Below are positions 8,781-18,324 of a stretch of 64,000 bases of DNA, piece by piece. The notes under the pieces were generated by a model. That model was not told where the DNA came from, did not search any database, and was given only the letters and a program-made list of their open reading frames with translations. The translations under genes were made by a program, and so were the position numbers. The stretch is from assembly GCF_030167905.1 (NCBI RefSeq), contig NZ_JARGNA010000004.1:124001-188000 (forward strand), read 5' to 3'. Origin of the DNA: Flavobacterium terrisoli. Lineage in GTDB: Bacteria > Bacteroidota > Bacteroidia > Flavobacteriales > Flavobacteriaceae. Position 1 is the first letter of the stretch. Each line of letters begins with the position of its first letter.

Positions 8781-9206
8781 TTATTTTTGCATTTTGAAAT
8801 AATAATCAGCCGAATGTTTACCGCTTCCGTAAATGGTGTAAAAAATGCTAAGTGCCAAAGTTACGGTTGCTATCAGTAGATTCATCACATTCATATCTCC
8901 AAAGAAATTGATTAGAACGGCACCAAGTAGAATAGGCAGTTGCGCAATCAATGCCCAACGGGTCAATAAACCAAAAATAATCATGATACCGCCCATAATA
9001 TGAGCTGAAGCGATGTAATGAAATACAAACATACCGCCGAGAAAATTACTGACAGGAGCGATTAAATCTTCAAATTCTCTGCTGTTACTAACGAAATATC
9101 CGCCTTTGTAAATTAGAAATACGCCCAAAAGAACTCTGAAAGTGTCAAACCATTTCGTCGAATGAGCGTTAGCCCATTTGTTCAAACCTTTTACTGAAGT
9201 ATCCAT
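8781..9206 (-). CDS. DoxX family membrane protein
   Basis: 141 residues with four predicted membrane helices. Typical DoxX features are an early helix with RVLLGVFLIYKGGYF, then a helix with HIMGGIMIIFGLLTRWALIAQLPILLG and a final helix before a charged tail. DoxX proteins are small inner-membrane proteins, sometimes linked to thiosulfate:quinone oxidoreductase or oxidative stress. Nothing nearby narrows the role. Its gene ends facing menE. Confidence 0.82.
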   Translation of the reverse strand: MDTSVKGLNKWANAHSTKWFDTFRVLLGVFLIYKGGYFVSNSREFEDLIAPVSNFLGGMFVFHYIASAHIMGGIMIIFGLLTRWALIAQLPILLGAVLINFFGDMNVMNLLIATVTLALSIFYTIYGSGKHSADYYFKMQK

Positions 9207-9287
9207 AAATAGTGAGTTTAAAAGTTTAGTCTAATTTACTATTTATTAATGAGATACGGAATAGTTGAACGTTTTTTTTTGAACGGT

Positions 9288-10904
9288 CTACGGTGTTAAA
9301 ATGTAGAATTTATTGGACAATACCTTAACTTGATTGATTTCCTTGACTTTTTGGTTTGTGTTAATCCAATCTTTTTTAGGGTAAATTCTGATAGTTTTGC
9401 TGTCTGAGACAATGTCAACCGGCATGTTGAAATCGGCATCAACATTGGACCAACGCGCCTGTAGTTCTCCATTTTCAACCTTTAAATCAAGCTTTGGAAT
9501 CGTAGTTTTTCTCAAATACTGATTGAAAATCGGCGTCAGATTCATCCCGCTTTCTTTGTTGAAAAAAGCAATCACCGTTTCGGTGTCAATGATTTTATGC
9601 CTGAAGGTATTGGAGTAATCCAAAATCAATTTCCACCATTTAGCATCATCATTGATGACATGTCTCAAAGTATTGAGTAGCAAAGCACCTTTTGGATACA
9701 TATCGCCAGAGCCTTCATTGTTCACGCCATAATGCCCGATAATTGGCCTGTCATTTTCCACATTAAAACGCAATCCGTTAGTGTATTGCATAGCCTTGTC
9801 ATAGCCTAATGTACATTCAACATACACAATTTCTGTATATTGGGTAAAACCTTCATGCACCCACATATCTGCAATATCTTTGGTTGTAATGCTGTTTCCA
9901 AACCATTCATGGCCACTTTCATGTATGGTTATATAATCAAAAGTCAGTCCTATTCCGGTTCCTGATAAATCCATTCCAAGATAACCTTTTAAATATTTAT
10001 TTCCATAAGCTACAGCGCTTTGGTGTTCCATACCTAAATAAGAAGTTTCAACTAATTTATAGCCATCTTCCTTGAATGGATATTCGCCAAACTTACTTTG
10101 ATAACAATCCATCATCGGTTTTACTTCGGCAAAATGAGTGCGTGCCTTTTCTTCATTTTCACGCAATACATAATAATCCAAATCCAGTCCTTTGTAATTT
10201 TCATGCAAATGGGCATAATCGGCAATATTTACCGTGATGTCATAAGTATTGATTGGATTTTTAACTTCCCAATCCCAGCGCGTATAGCCATTTTTTAAAT
10301 CTTCCGAACCCATAAACCTTCCATTGGAAACATTCATCAATCCATTAGGAACAGCCACTTTGATACTCGCGCCTCTGTCAGGCTCATCGCTTTGCGAATC
10401 TTTTACCGGATACCACAAACTTGCTCCGGTACCTTGAACAGCTACACCAATCCAGTCCTTGCCGTTTGAATCTTTATCGAAAACAAATCCGCCATCCCAA
10501 GGTGCACGACGGGCAACAATTGGTTTACCGGAATAATAGAATTTTATCGATTGTTCAGGCATTTCCTTGAATAATGGTGTAGCAAAATTGATAAAGACCG
10601 CATTGAATTCGCGGGTATAATTTACCTTTTTCTTGTTGTAAACAATACTATCGACTTTCATGTTTTCGAATAAATCCAATTGGATTGTCGTTGCATTTTC
10701 AACGACTTTGAAAGTGATTTCATTGTAACCTACAATTGATTTTGCTTTTGTATCAATCTTGATATTCAAATCATAACGCATCACGTCATAACAGGTGCGT
10801 TCCGGACGCAATCCGCCTTGAAGCGAATCTTTACGGGTAAAATTTTGAGCCAATAAACTTTGAAAACTCAGCAATAAGAAGGAATAGCAAATCAATTTTT
10901 TCAT
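9288..10904 (-). CDS. M1 family zinc metallopeptidase (aminopeptidase)
   Basis: 538 residues with an N-terminal signal peptide (MKKLICYSFLLLSFQSLLAQ), so exported. The zinc site HESGH is at 328-332, with the distal Glu in WVHEGFTQYTE at 351. The exopeptidase loop reads GMEHQ at about 291-295 instead of the usual GAMEN. The N-terminal beta domain is typical of M1 enzymes. It lacks the large C-terminal helical domain of ~850-residue aminopeptidase N forms, which is normal for short Bacteroidota members. Likely role is peptide trimming in the periplasm. Confidence 0.92.
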   Translation of the reverse strand: MKKLICYSFLLLSFQSLLAQNFTRKDSLQGGLRPERTCYDVMRYDLNIKIDTKAKSIVGYNEITFKVVENATTIQLDLFENMKVDSIVYNKKKVNYTREFNAVFINFATPLFKEMPEQSIKFYYSGKPIVARRAPWDGGFVFDKDSNGKDWIGVAVQGTGASLWYPVKDSQSDEPDRGASIKVAVPNGLMNVSNGRFMGSEDLKNGYTRWDWEVKNPINTYDITVNIADYAHLHENYKGLDLDYYVLRENEEKARTHFAEVKPMMDCYQSKFGEYPFKEDGYKLVETSYLGMEHQSAVAYGNKYLKGYLGMDLSGTGIGLTFDYITIHESGHEWFGNSITTKDIADMWVHEGFTQYTEIVYVECTLGYDKAMQYTNGLRFNVENDRPIIGHYGVNNEGSGDMYPKGALLLNTLRHVINDDAKWWKLILDYSNTFRHKIIDTETVIAFFNKESGMNLTPIFNQYLRKTTIPKLDLKVENGELQARWSNVDADFNMPVDIVSDSKTIRIYPKKDWINTNQKVKEINQVKVLSNKFYILTP

Positions 10905-10953
10905 AATGGAAGTATTTCACAATGAGTCTCAAAACTCAAAATTTGTTACGAGA

Positions 10954-12600
10954 TTAAAAATCAGCACCTACAGTTATTGTCAGCATCTCTTTTGAAATGG
11001 GATGACTAAAAGTAATGCTTTCGGCATGCAAATGCAAACGATTGACCTTTGTGCCGTATAAATCATCACCAACAATTGGCGTATTCAAACCCAAATTATG
11101 TGCCGCGTGTACACGAAGCTGATGCGTTCTTCCGGTAATCGGGTAGAAGTAGACCAAAGTTTTATTGTCTCTGCGCTCAATGACTTCCCATACTGTTCTG
11201 GCTGGTTTTCCATGATCATAGCAGACGATTTGACTCGGACGATTGTCTAAGTCAACACGCAAAGGCAAATCTATGGTTCCGTTATCTTCCTTTATTAAGC
11301 CATCAAGCAAAGCAACATAACGCTTTTTGACTTTTCGTTTGATAAATTGTGATTGCAGGTTTTTATGGATTTCACTCGATTTGGCAATCAAAATCAAACC
11401 CGAAGTTGACATGTCCAAACGATGCACTACTAACGGTCCGGTGGCATTGGGATAAAGCGCTCTGACTCTGGTAAAAACAGAATCGGTCACTTGTTTTCCG
11501 GGAACGGAAAGAAATTCAGCCGGTTTATTGACCAAGGCGAGATTGTCATCTTCAAAGACAATTTCAAGCGTCTTGCCTTCCGCAGGGTTAATTTGAAACG
11601 GATTGTCTTCTATTGGAATATCCTTGAGCATGTGCAACAATATCGGTTCGCATTTTCCGGTACAAGCCGGATAAAACTGGCCGTGTTTTCTAACTTCAGA
11701 CTTTGGTGATTGTCCCCACCAAAATTCCGCCATGGCAATGGGTTTCAAATGGTGTTGAAATGCATAATGCAATAGCTTTGGTGCCGCACATTCTCCTGCG
11801 CCGGCTGGTGGATTGCCGTTAAAAATTTCGCCTAAACTTTTTAATTCCTTATACTGATTCAGGAAAGCGTATTCCGCAAATAACTGTTGTTGCAGTGCTG
11901 CCGACTTTTGTCGGCGTTCGTCTTTGAGTTGGTTGATTTTGGTCGCAAATGTTTCAAATTGTTCCAAAGCCGCCTGAATATGATGGCTCCAGTATTGTGT
12001 CATTTTTTTGAGCAAAATACCTTCTTCCTGACTTTCTTTGTTGAGTTGGTCCAATGCTGATACAGGAAGCGATTTTCTCTTTTCAGCTCTCAGTTTTTTA
12101 CCGAGTTTGATCTTTTCTTTCTGCTCCCGGATTTCTTTCTCAGCCTGCTGTTTGGTTTTTTCCAAATGTTGAATTGAAGTCAGGTAATCAGCGTCATTTT
12201 CAAGCTTTTCAATTTTGCGGTTGTATTGATTGAGGAGTATTTCTTCTTTTTTGAAAAAACTGTTTTCCTCGAGCATGTCGAAAACCGTTGGTACAAATAA
12301 CGGATGATGATTGCGTTCGGCCAGTTTGCCAGAAAATGCCCAGAGATAGCCCAATTCGCTATCAGCATTTTGCACCACTAAAACACCAAACATTTTTCCT
12401 ATCACCAAGCCCTCCTGTTCCGTATCTAAGCCAAAATTATGTTCGAAATCGGTTTGGATTTTGAGATAATTTTGCAGTTCATTTGCTGCAATGACGCTCA
12501 GTTCATGTGGTTCATAATAAAAAGGAAAGGTAAATTTTTCGGGTAGCGAAATACCTGAGATGTTTTGTTTGAAAGCGATAAAATGGGTTTTGGATTTCAT
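10954..12600 (-). CDS. RluA-family pseudouridine synthase with long N-terminal extension
   Basis: 548 residues. The C-terminal ~210 residues are an RluA-type pseudouridine synthase: VVHRLDMSTSGLILIAK with catalytic Asp396, then RYVALLDG and GRTHQLRVHAAH. The first ~340 residues include a charged coiled coil (about 125-240), a PPAGAGECAAPKLL block and a WWGQSP...FYPACTGKCEPIL block with two Cys that could bind metal. This long form occurs in several bacteria. The RNA target (23S rRNA or tRNA uridines) cannot be read from sequence. Confidence 0.9.
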   Translation of the reverse strand: MKSKTHFIAFKQNISGISLPEKFTFPFYYEPHELSVIAANELQNYLKIQTDFEHNFGLDTEQEGLVIGKMFGVLVVQNADSELGYLWAFSGKLAERNHHPLFVPTVFDMLEENSFFKKEEILLNQYNRKIEKLENDADYLTSIQHLEKTKQQAEKEIREQKEKIKLGKKLRAEKRKSLPVSALDQLNKESQEEGILLKKMTQYWSHHIQAALEQFETFATKINQLKDERRQKSAALQQQLFAEYAFLNQYKELKSLGEIFNGNPPAGAGECAAPKLLHYAFQHHLKPIAMAEFWWGQSPKSEVRKHGQFYPACTGKCEPILLHMLKDIPIEDNPFQINPAEGKTLEIVFEDDNLALVNKPAEFLSVPGKQVTDSVFTRVRALYPNATGPLVVHRLDMSTSGLILIAKSSEIHKNLQSQFIKRKVKKRYVALLDGLIKEDNGTIDLPLRVDLDNRPSQIVCYDHGKPARTVWEVIERRDNKTLVYFYPITGRTHQLRVHAAHNLGLNTPIVGDDLYGTKVNRLHLHAESITFSHPISKEMLTITVGADF

Positions 12601-12640
12601 CGTTGCAAAGCTAAAAAAGGAAATCTTATTAAATTATGTT

Positions 12641-13072
12641 TTATTCCTTCAACAAAAATTTCAAATTGGCAATCGTAGAAATTTCAGATTTGTAAAACTG
12701 AAGCGCCGTTGGCACCAACTTATCAGATTTGTCACGAGGTGATTTCTTAATCACTCTGGCGGTTGTACCGTTGAAATTTAAAGGATAATCTTTATCCAAA
12801 TCATTTGGTTCAGAGCTGAATTTGATGATTTTATTTTCTACTTTCCAGATTCCTTTGCTGTTTTTGTGAGTATCATGATTACCGCGAATATCTACCACTC
12901 GCTGAAAACTTGTAAAAATAAAGGTGCCATCTGGATTTAATTGCATTTTGTAGTCAAGAATATTGCCATCTTTTCCTTCTATTAAAAAGACATAAGTTCC
13001 CGAGTAATCTTCGGTCTGTGCCGTAAGACTAAAATTTAGAGTTACCAAAAGAAAAAGCAATAGTTGTTTCAT
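12641..13072 (-). CDS. Secreted hypothetical protein (lipocalin-like)
   Basis: 143 residues with a signal peptide (MKQLLLFLLVTLNFSLTAQT). The mature part opens DYSGTYVFLIEGKDG, then MQLNPDGTFIFTSF, GIWKVENKIIKFSS. This strand pattern is seen in small lipocalin-like or META-like periplasmic proteins that start with a 'GTY/W' motif. No function is recognised. It lies 10 bp downstream of the carboxyltransferase gene on the same strand and may be co-transcribed with it. Confidence 0.7.
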   Translation of the reverse strand: MKQLLLFLLVTLNFSLTAQTEDYSGTYVFLIEGKDGNILDYKMQLNPDGTFIFTSFQRVVDIRGNHDTHKNSKGIWKVENKIIKFSSEPNDLDKDYPLNFNGTTARVIKKSPRDKSDKLVPTALQFYKSEISTIANLKFLLKE

Positions 13073-13082
13073 AAAATTAGTT

Positions 13083-14711
13083 TTATACCTGAATCACACC
13101 CAAATTAAATTTCTTTTCAATCGGCGCGTGATTGGCAGCTTCAATTCCCATCGAAATCCAGGTACGCGTTTCTAACGGATCTATGATTGCGTCAGTCCAT
13201 AATCTGGCCGCAGCATAATAAGGGGAAACTTGAGCGTCGTAACGCGCTTTGATTTTATCGAATAGTTCTTGTTCTGTTTTTTCATCAACCTTTTCGCCTT
13301 TGGCTTTTAAGGACGAAGCTTCAATTTGGGCCAATACTTTAGCGGCTTGTGTTCCGCCCATCACAGCAAGTTCCGCACTTGGCCAGGCAAAGATTAACCT
13401 CGGGTCATAGGCTTTGCCACACATGGCGTAGTTTCCGGCACCGTATGAATTTCCAACAATCACCGTGAATTTGGGTACCACAGAATTGGAAACGGCATTC
13501 ACCATTTTAGCACCGTCTTTGATGATGCCACCGTGTTCACTTTTGGAACCAACCATAAATCCGGTTACGTCTTGCACGAAAACTAACGGAATTTTCTTTT
13601 GGTTACAATTGGCAATGAAACGGGTAGCTTTATCGGCAGAATCAGAATAGATTACACCGCCAAATTGGATTTCGCCTTTTTTGGTTTTGGAAACCGTACG
13701 CTGGTTGGCAACAATTCCGACGGCCCAACCGTCAATTCGTGCATAACAGGTAATCACAGATTTCCCGTAATCAGGTTTGTACATGTCCATTTCGGAGTTG
13801 TCCACCAAACGCTTGATGATTTCCATCATATCGTATTGATCGGTGCGCAATTTGGGTAAAATGCCATAGATTTCTTTTTCGTCCAACACCGGTTTTGTTG
13901 CTTTTTCACGGTTGAAACCTGCTTTCTCATAATCGCCAATTTTACCAACGATACTTTTAATTCGGTCCAAAGCGTCTTTATCGTCTTTGGCTTTATAATC
14001 GGTTACACCTGAGATTTCGCAGTGCGTTGTTGCACCGCCAAGCGTTTCGTTGTCTATGTTTTCACCAATGGCAGCCTTCACCAGATAACTTCCGGCGAGG
14101 AAAATACTTCCTGTTTTATCAACTATCATCGCTTCATCACTCATAATCGGAAGATAGGCACCACCGGCAACACAACTTCCCATTACGGCGGCAATTTGGG
14201 TAATTCCCATACTACTCATGATAGCGTTGTTTCTGAAGATGCGGCCAAAGTGTTCTTTATCGGGGAAAATTTCGTCCTGCATCGGTAAATACACACCGGC
14301 AGAATCAACCAAATAGATAATCGGTAAACGATTTTCCATTGCTATTTCCTGTGCGCGTAGGTTCTTTTTAGCAGTAATCGGAAACCAGGCACCGGCTTTT
14401 ACGGTCGCATCATTCGCCACAACAATACATTGTTTGCCTTTGATGTAACCCATTTTCACCACAACGCCGCCGGAAGGGCAACCGCCGTGTTCGGCATACA
14501 TTCCATCACCAACAAATGCTCCGATTTCAATGTTATTTGCTTTGGCATCCAATAAATAATCGATGCGTTCACGAGCGGTCATTTTGCCTTCGGAATGTAA
14601 TTTTTCGATGCGTTTTTCTCCACCGCCAACTCTGACTTTGGCAAAGCGCTGCTTTAAATCGGTGAGTAAAAGTTTGTTGTGATCTTCGTTTTTATTGAAG
14701 TTGATGTCCAT
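13083..14711 (-). CDS. Acyl-CoA carboxylase beta subunit (carboxyltransferase)
   Basis: 542 residues with two crotonase-like halves. The N-half has GGEKRIEKLHSEGKMTARERI and YLVDSAGVYLPMQ; the C-half has VFVQDVTGFMVGS, the GNSYGAGNYAMCGKAYDPR acyl-CoA pocket and AVMGGTQAAKVLA. Length and motifs fit methylcrotonyl-CoA or propionyl-CoA carboxylase beta chains, which move CO2 from carboxybiotin to an acyl-CoA in leucine or odd-chain catabolism. The biotin-bearing alpha chain is not in the window, so the acyl substrate stays open. Confidence 0.88.
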   Translation of the reverse strand: MDINFNKNEDHNKLLLTDLKQRFAKVRVGGGEKRIEKLHSEGKMTARERIDYLLDAKANNIEIGAFVGDGMYAEHGGCPSGGVVVKMGYIKGKQCIVVANDATVKAGAWFPITAKKNLRAQEIAMENRLPIIYLVDSAGVYLPMQDEIFPDKEHFGRIFRNNAIMSSMGITQIAAVMGSCVAGGAYLPIMSDEAMIVDKTGSIFLAGSYLVKAAIGENIDNETLGGATTHCEISGVTDYKAKDDKDALDRIKSIVGKIGDYEKAGFNREKATKPVLDEKEIYGILPKLRTDQYDMMEIIKRLVDNSEMDMYKPDYGKSVITCYARIDGWAVGIVANQRTVSKTKKGEIQFGGVIYSDSADKATRFIANCNQKKIPLVFVQDVTGFMVGSKSEHGGIIKDGAKMVNAVSNSVVPKFTVIVGNSYGAGNYAMCGKAYDPRLIFAWPSAELAVMGGTQAAKVLAQIEASSLKAKGEKVDEKTEQELFDKIKARYDAQVSPYYAAARLWTDAIIDPLETRTWISMGIEAANHAPIEKKFNLGVIQV

Positions 14712-14877
14712 GTTATGTTGCGTGTGATTGTATTTGTTTTATTTGGACGCTAAGCTACGAAAACGTTTTCAATAAGAGAAATCAGCGTTATATTTGCTTG
14801 ATTTTTTATGTTAACAAATTGTAAACTTCTGCTCCAATACTAATTCGATATTTAATATTCACTTAACATTAGAGTGA

Positions 14878-14885
14878 TACATTTG
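14878..14885 (+). promoter_or_regulatory. Candidate -7 element for the phosphate uptake genes
   Basis: TACATTTG fits the Bacteroidota TAnnTTTG -7 consensus and lies 17 bp before the DUF47 start. No clear TTG -33 element is seen at the right distance. Confidence 0.4.
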
Positions 14886-14902
14886 CAGCAAATTTTAACA
14901 CT

Positions 14903-15547
14903 ATGTCTATAAACAGTATTTTCCAGTTTTTAGTTCCAAAAGATAAAAAATTCTTTCCTCTTTTTGAACAAGCGTCATCAAATTTAGTTTTATTAGCTGA
15001 AACACTTCACGAAGCCGTAAATGCACCTAAATCAGAGCGTGAAGATTATTTCAGAAAAATTGAAGAATTAGAAGCGACAATCGAAGAGATTACCCATAAA
15101 ACACACTTGGAATTAAGCAGAAACTTTATCACGCCTTTTGACCGTGAGGACATTCACTCATTGATCAAAGCAATTGATAACGTAGCCGATTATATGCACG
15201 GTGCAGCAAGTAGAATGCGTTTGTATCAGGTAGAGAAAATTACCAAGTCTATCCGTAAATTAACAGAAATCAATTTAGAAGCTTGTCAATTGATTAATGT
15301 TGGTATCAAGGAATTGAAAGACATGAAAGACCACAAAGCGATTAAAGATACTTGTAAAAAAATCAACAAATTGGAAAGCAAAGCGGATTCGGTTTTTGAT
15401 AAAGCAGTAGCTGATATCTTTGAGAACGAGACTGATGTTAAAAACATTATTAAATACAAAGAAGTGCTTTCAGCTTTGGAATCAGCTTCTGATAAATGTA
15501 AAAGTGTTTCCAATGTGATGGAACAAATTTCAGTAAAACATTCATAA
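14903..15547 (+). CDS. DUF47 family phosphate-transport accessory protein
   Basis: 214 residues, nearly all helical and rich in Glu, Lys and Asp, as in the PhoU-like DUF47 family. Characteristic pieces are HLELSRNFITPFDREDIHSLIKAID followed by NVADYMHGAASRM, and the C-terminal ALESASDKCKSVSNVMEQI with putative metal-binding acidic clusters. Such proteins sit next to PiT phosphate transporters and are thought to regulate them. Here the PiT gene starts 25 bp downstream, which supports an operon. Confidence 0.93.
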   Translation: MSINSIFQFLVPKDKKFFPLFEQASSNLVLLAETLHEAVNAPKSEREDYFRKIEELEATIEEITHKTHLELSRNFITPFDREDIHSLIKAIDNVADYMHGAASRMRLYQVEKITKSIRKLTEINLEACQLINVGIKELKDMKDHKAIKDTCKKINKLESKADSVFDKAVADIFENETDVKNIIKYKEVLSALESASDKCKSVSNVMEQISVKHS

Positions 15548-15572
15548 ATAGTTTTAATCAAAATCGACTTTT

Positions 15573-16904
15573 ATGGATTTTACTTTATTATTAATTATCA
15601 TTTTTCTTGCCTTAGTTTTTGATTACATCAATGGTTTTCACGATGCAGCCAATTCTATTGCAACGATTGTAGCGACCAAGGTTTTGACACCTTTTCAAGC
15701 CGTACTTTGGGCAGCGCTTTTCAACTTCTTGGCCTATTGGGTTTTCGGATTTGGAGTAGCCGATACAGTGGCCAAAACAGCCCATACCAGTAGTATCGAT
15801 TTGACGGTGATTTTGGCCGGAGTCATTGCAGCGATTATTTGGAACTTAATCACTTGGTGGAAAGGAATTCCATCCTCATCATCCCATACTTTAATTGGTG
15901 GATTTGCCGGAGCAGCGATTGCGCATGGTTTCCGTGATGTAACTGATCCTGAACATGCCGGGTTTAAAATTGTAAACTGGTTAAAAGAGGCTAAAGAAGG
16001 TGAATTATTGCCCTCCGGTGTAGTTATCGTAATCTTGTTTATTGTATTTGCACCACTATTGGGAATGTTAATTTCTTATTTTATTTCCCTATGGTTGATG
16101 TATTCTTCTAAGAAAAACGTTTGGCCAAAAGTATTGACAGTCGTTTTAATGGTCTTGGCTATTTGGTTTTTTGCCAGTGTTATGACACCTTTTGAAGATA
16201 TCAAGAAACCAAGATTTGAAAGTCATTTTTGGAGTTTTATGACAGAACCGGCAAATATAAAATGGTTTTTAGTAGCGATTATCTTCTTTTCTTTAGCCGT
16301 ATTTAATTTATTGTTCAGTAGTTTTTCTACCGCTAAAGCCGAAAAAGTATTGAAGAAAATGCAGTTGTTGTCTTCAGCAGCCTTTAGTTTGGGTCATGGT
16401 GGAAACGATTCGCAAAAGGTAATGGGTATTATTGCGGCAGCTGTTGCAGTTTATATCAAATCAAATCCGAATATTGACATGTCTGCCGGTTGGCTTGATT
16501 TAAATGTAGTTTTACCTTCAGAAAAAGATGGTGTGAAAATCGACGGTGTAATGCCGGGTTGGATTCCGTTGACCTGTTATACTGTAATCGCTTTAGGAAC
16601 TTTGAGTGGTGGATGGAAAATCGTAAAAACGATGGGTTCCAAAATCACTAAAGTAACTGCTTTTGAAGGCGTTGTTGCTGAATCTGCAGGTGCCTTAACT
16701 TTATTCTCCACAGAACATTTCAAAATTCCGGTTTCCACGACACATACCATTACAGGTTCAATCATTGGAGTTGGCGTAACCAAAAGGGTTTCAGCTGTTC
16801 GCTGGGGTGTAACCGTAAAACTATTGTGGGCTTGGATTTTGACTATTCCGGTTTCAGCCGTTTTAGCTGCTTTAGTTTATTATTTGCTAAAACTATTTTT
16901 ATAA
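15573..16904 (+). CDS. PiT family inorganic phosphate transporter
   Basis: 443 residues with about ten membrane helices. The PiT signature occurs twice: FDYINGFHDAANSIATIVATKVL near the N-terminus and LGHGGNDSQKVMGIIAAA in the second half. Each is followed by a Ser-rich PVSTTHT-like loop (SSSSHTLIGG and PVSTTHTITGS). It imports inorganic phosphate by cation symport across the inner membrane. It is cotranscribed with DUF47, and a terminator separates it from the porin gene. Confidence 0.95.
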   Translation: MDFTLLLIIIFLALVFDYINGFHDAANSIATIVATKVLTPFQAVLWAALFNFLAYWVFGFGVADTVAKTAHTSSIDLTVILAGVIAAIIWNLITWWKGIPSSSSHTLIGGFAGAAIAHGFRDVTDPEHAGFKIVNWLKEAKEGELLPSGVVIVILFIVFAPLLGMLISYFISLWLMYSSKKNVWPKVLTVVLMVLAIWFFASVMTPFEDIKKPRFESHFWSFMTEPANIKWFLVAIIFFSLAVFNLLFSSFSTAKAEKVLKKMQLLSSAAFSLGHGGNDSQKVMGIIAAAVAVYIKSNPNIDMSAGWLDLNVVLPSEKDGVKIDGVMPGWIPLTCYTVIALGTLSGGWKIVKTMGSKITKVTAFEGVVAESAGALTLFSTEHFKIPVSTTHTITGSIIGVGVTKRVSAVRWGVTVKLLWAWILTIPVSAVLAALVYYLLKLFL

Positions 16905-16919
16905 ACTTTTTATATACTG

Positions 16920-16948
16920 AAAAGCCGACTGTAATGTTGGCTTTTTTT
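16920..16948 (+). terminator. Intrinsic terminator after the PiT gene
   Basis: AAAGCCGAC - TGTAAT - GTTGGCTTT stem (one G-T pair) followed by seven T residues. Confidence 0.75.
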
Positions 16949-17031
16949 ATAACTAAACCTTATTTGTTATTAAATCATTTTGATAACATCAAATAATTGT
17001 AAAAATCAATACAACTACATACAAACCTAAC

Positions 17032-18255
17032 ATGAAAAAATTATTAGTAATCATTGCTTTATTGCTTGGAATATCATTACAGGCGCAAATTTCCATTGAA
17101 CAAACCAAACACGACAACGACATTAAATTGTCGACTTTGCCTTACTACAGTTATGGTAAAGGAATCGGAATGACTTCTCCGGATAGTTTGTTCCAATTGA
17201 ACATTCGTTTCAGAATGCAGAACCGTGTCACTTATATAGAAAATGATGGTGAAAATGGTGCTTATGACGGACAGGTTCGCCGTTTGCGTTTGCGTTTGGA
17301 TGGTTATGTTGGTAGCCCAAAATTCCTTTACGCCTTGCAATTGTCTTTTGCTCCGGGCGATGTTGGTGAAGTAAAAGAAGGGGAAAATATCAATATCATC
17401 CGTGATGCGGTTGTTTTTTACCGTCCGAATAAAAATTGGAACATCAGCTTTGGTCAAACCAAATTACCGGGAAACCGTCAACGCGTGAATTCTTCCGGAG
17501 GTTTGCAATTAACCGACAGAACCATTAACAACGCTAAGTTTACTATCGACAGGGATTTTGGTTTCCAGGTTCACAACTTAAACGAGTTCAAAGACAAATT
17601 CTCGTATAATTTCAAAACCGCACTTTCCGGCGGAGAAGGAAGAAACCAAACCGGTAAAGCTGATGATGGAATTGCCGTGACCGGTAAAGTGGAATTGTTC
17701 CCTTTTGGTGCTTTTGCCAAAGACGGAACTTATTTTGAAGGCGATATCATGCGCGAAAAGAAACCAAAGTTAATGTTGTCCGGTGCTTTCCAGCAAAACA
17801 ATCACGCTCAACGTACACAAGGTCAATTAGGGAATGATTTATTCGAAAGAAGAACCATGAAATCGGTTTTGTTGGATGCCATGTTCAAATACAATGGCTG
17901 GGCCGCGATGATGAGTTATATGTCGAGAACCACGAATGATAATGCAATAACAATCAATCCTGATGATATCACAGAAAGCAATTATGCGTTTGTCGGTAAC
18001 GGATTTGACTATCAGGCAAGTTATTTAACCAAATCCAATTACGAATTCATTGCCCGATATTCAATCCAGAATGTTGGCGAAGACATTGAGGATTTGACTC
18101 CAAACACAAGAGAGTATTCTATTGGAATTACCAAATACATTTGGGAACACGCTTTTAAATTGCAAGGCGAACTAAATTTTGATACGCTGAAATATTTTGA
18201 CGGTACTACCAAAAACAATTGGTACCTACGTTTTCAGGTTGAAATCGGAATCTAA
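17032..18255 (+). CDS. Phosphate-selective porin O/P family protein
   Basis: 407 residues with a signal peptide (MKKLLVIIALLLGISLQAQ) and an OprO/OprP-type barrel: LFQLNIRFRMQNRVTY, RRLRLRLDGYV, FGQTKLPGNRQRVNSSGGLQ, FTIDRDFGFQVH, and a C-terminal strand WYLRFQVEIGI. It should form an outer-membrane channel for phosphate or related anions. Its place right after the DUF47-PiT pair supports a phosphate role, although a terminator lies between them. Confidence 0.9.
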   Translation: MKKLLVIIALLLGISLQAQISIEQTKHDNDIKLSTLPYYSYGKGIGMTSPDSLFQLNIRFRMQNRVTYIENDGENGAYDGQVRRLRLRLDGYVGSPKFLYALQLSFAPGDVGEVKEGENINIIRDAVVFYRPNKNWNISFGQTKLPGNRQRVNSSGGLQLTDRTINNAKFTIDRDFGFQVHNLNEFKDKFSYNFKTALSGGEGRNQTGKADDGIAVTGKVELFPFGAFAKDGTYFEGDIMREKKPKLMLSGAFQQNNHAQRTQGQLGNDLFERRTMKSVLLDAMFKYNGWAAMMSYMSRTTNDNAITINPDDITESNYAFVGNGFDYQASYLTKSNYEFIARYSIQNVGEDIEDLTPNTREYSIGITKYIWEHAFKLQGELNFDTLKYFDGTTKNNWYLRFQVEIGI

Positions 18256-18324
18256 TTTATCGCTTACTTAACAGCTTCTTATTGCTTTATTCTTTACTTT
18301 TATATGAATTTTAAATCAGTCAAG

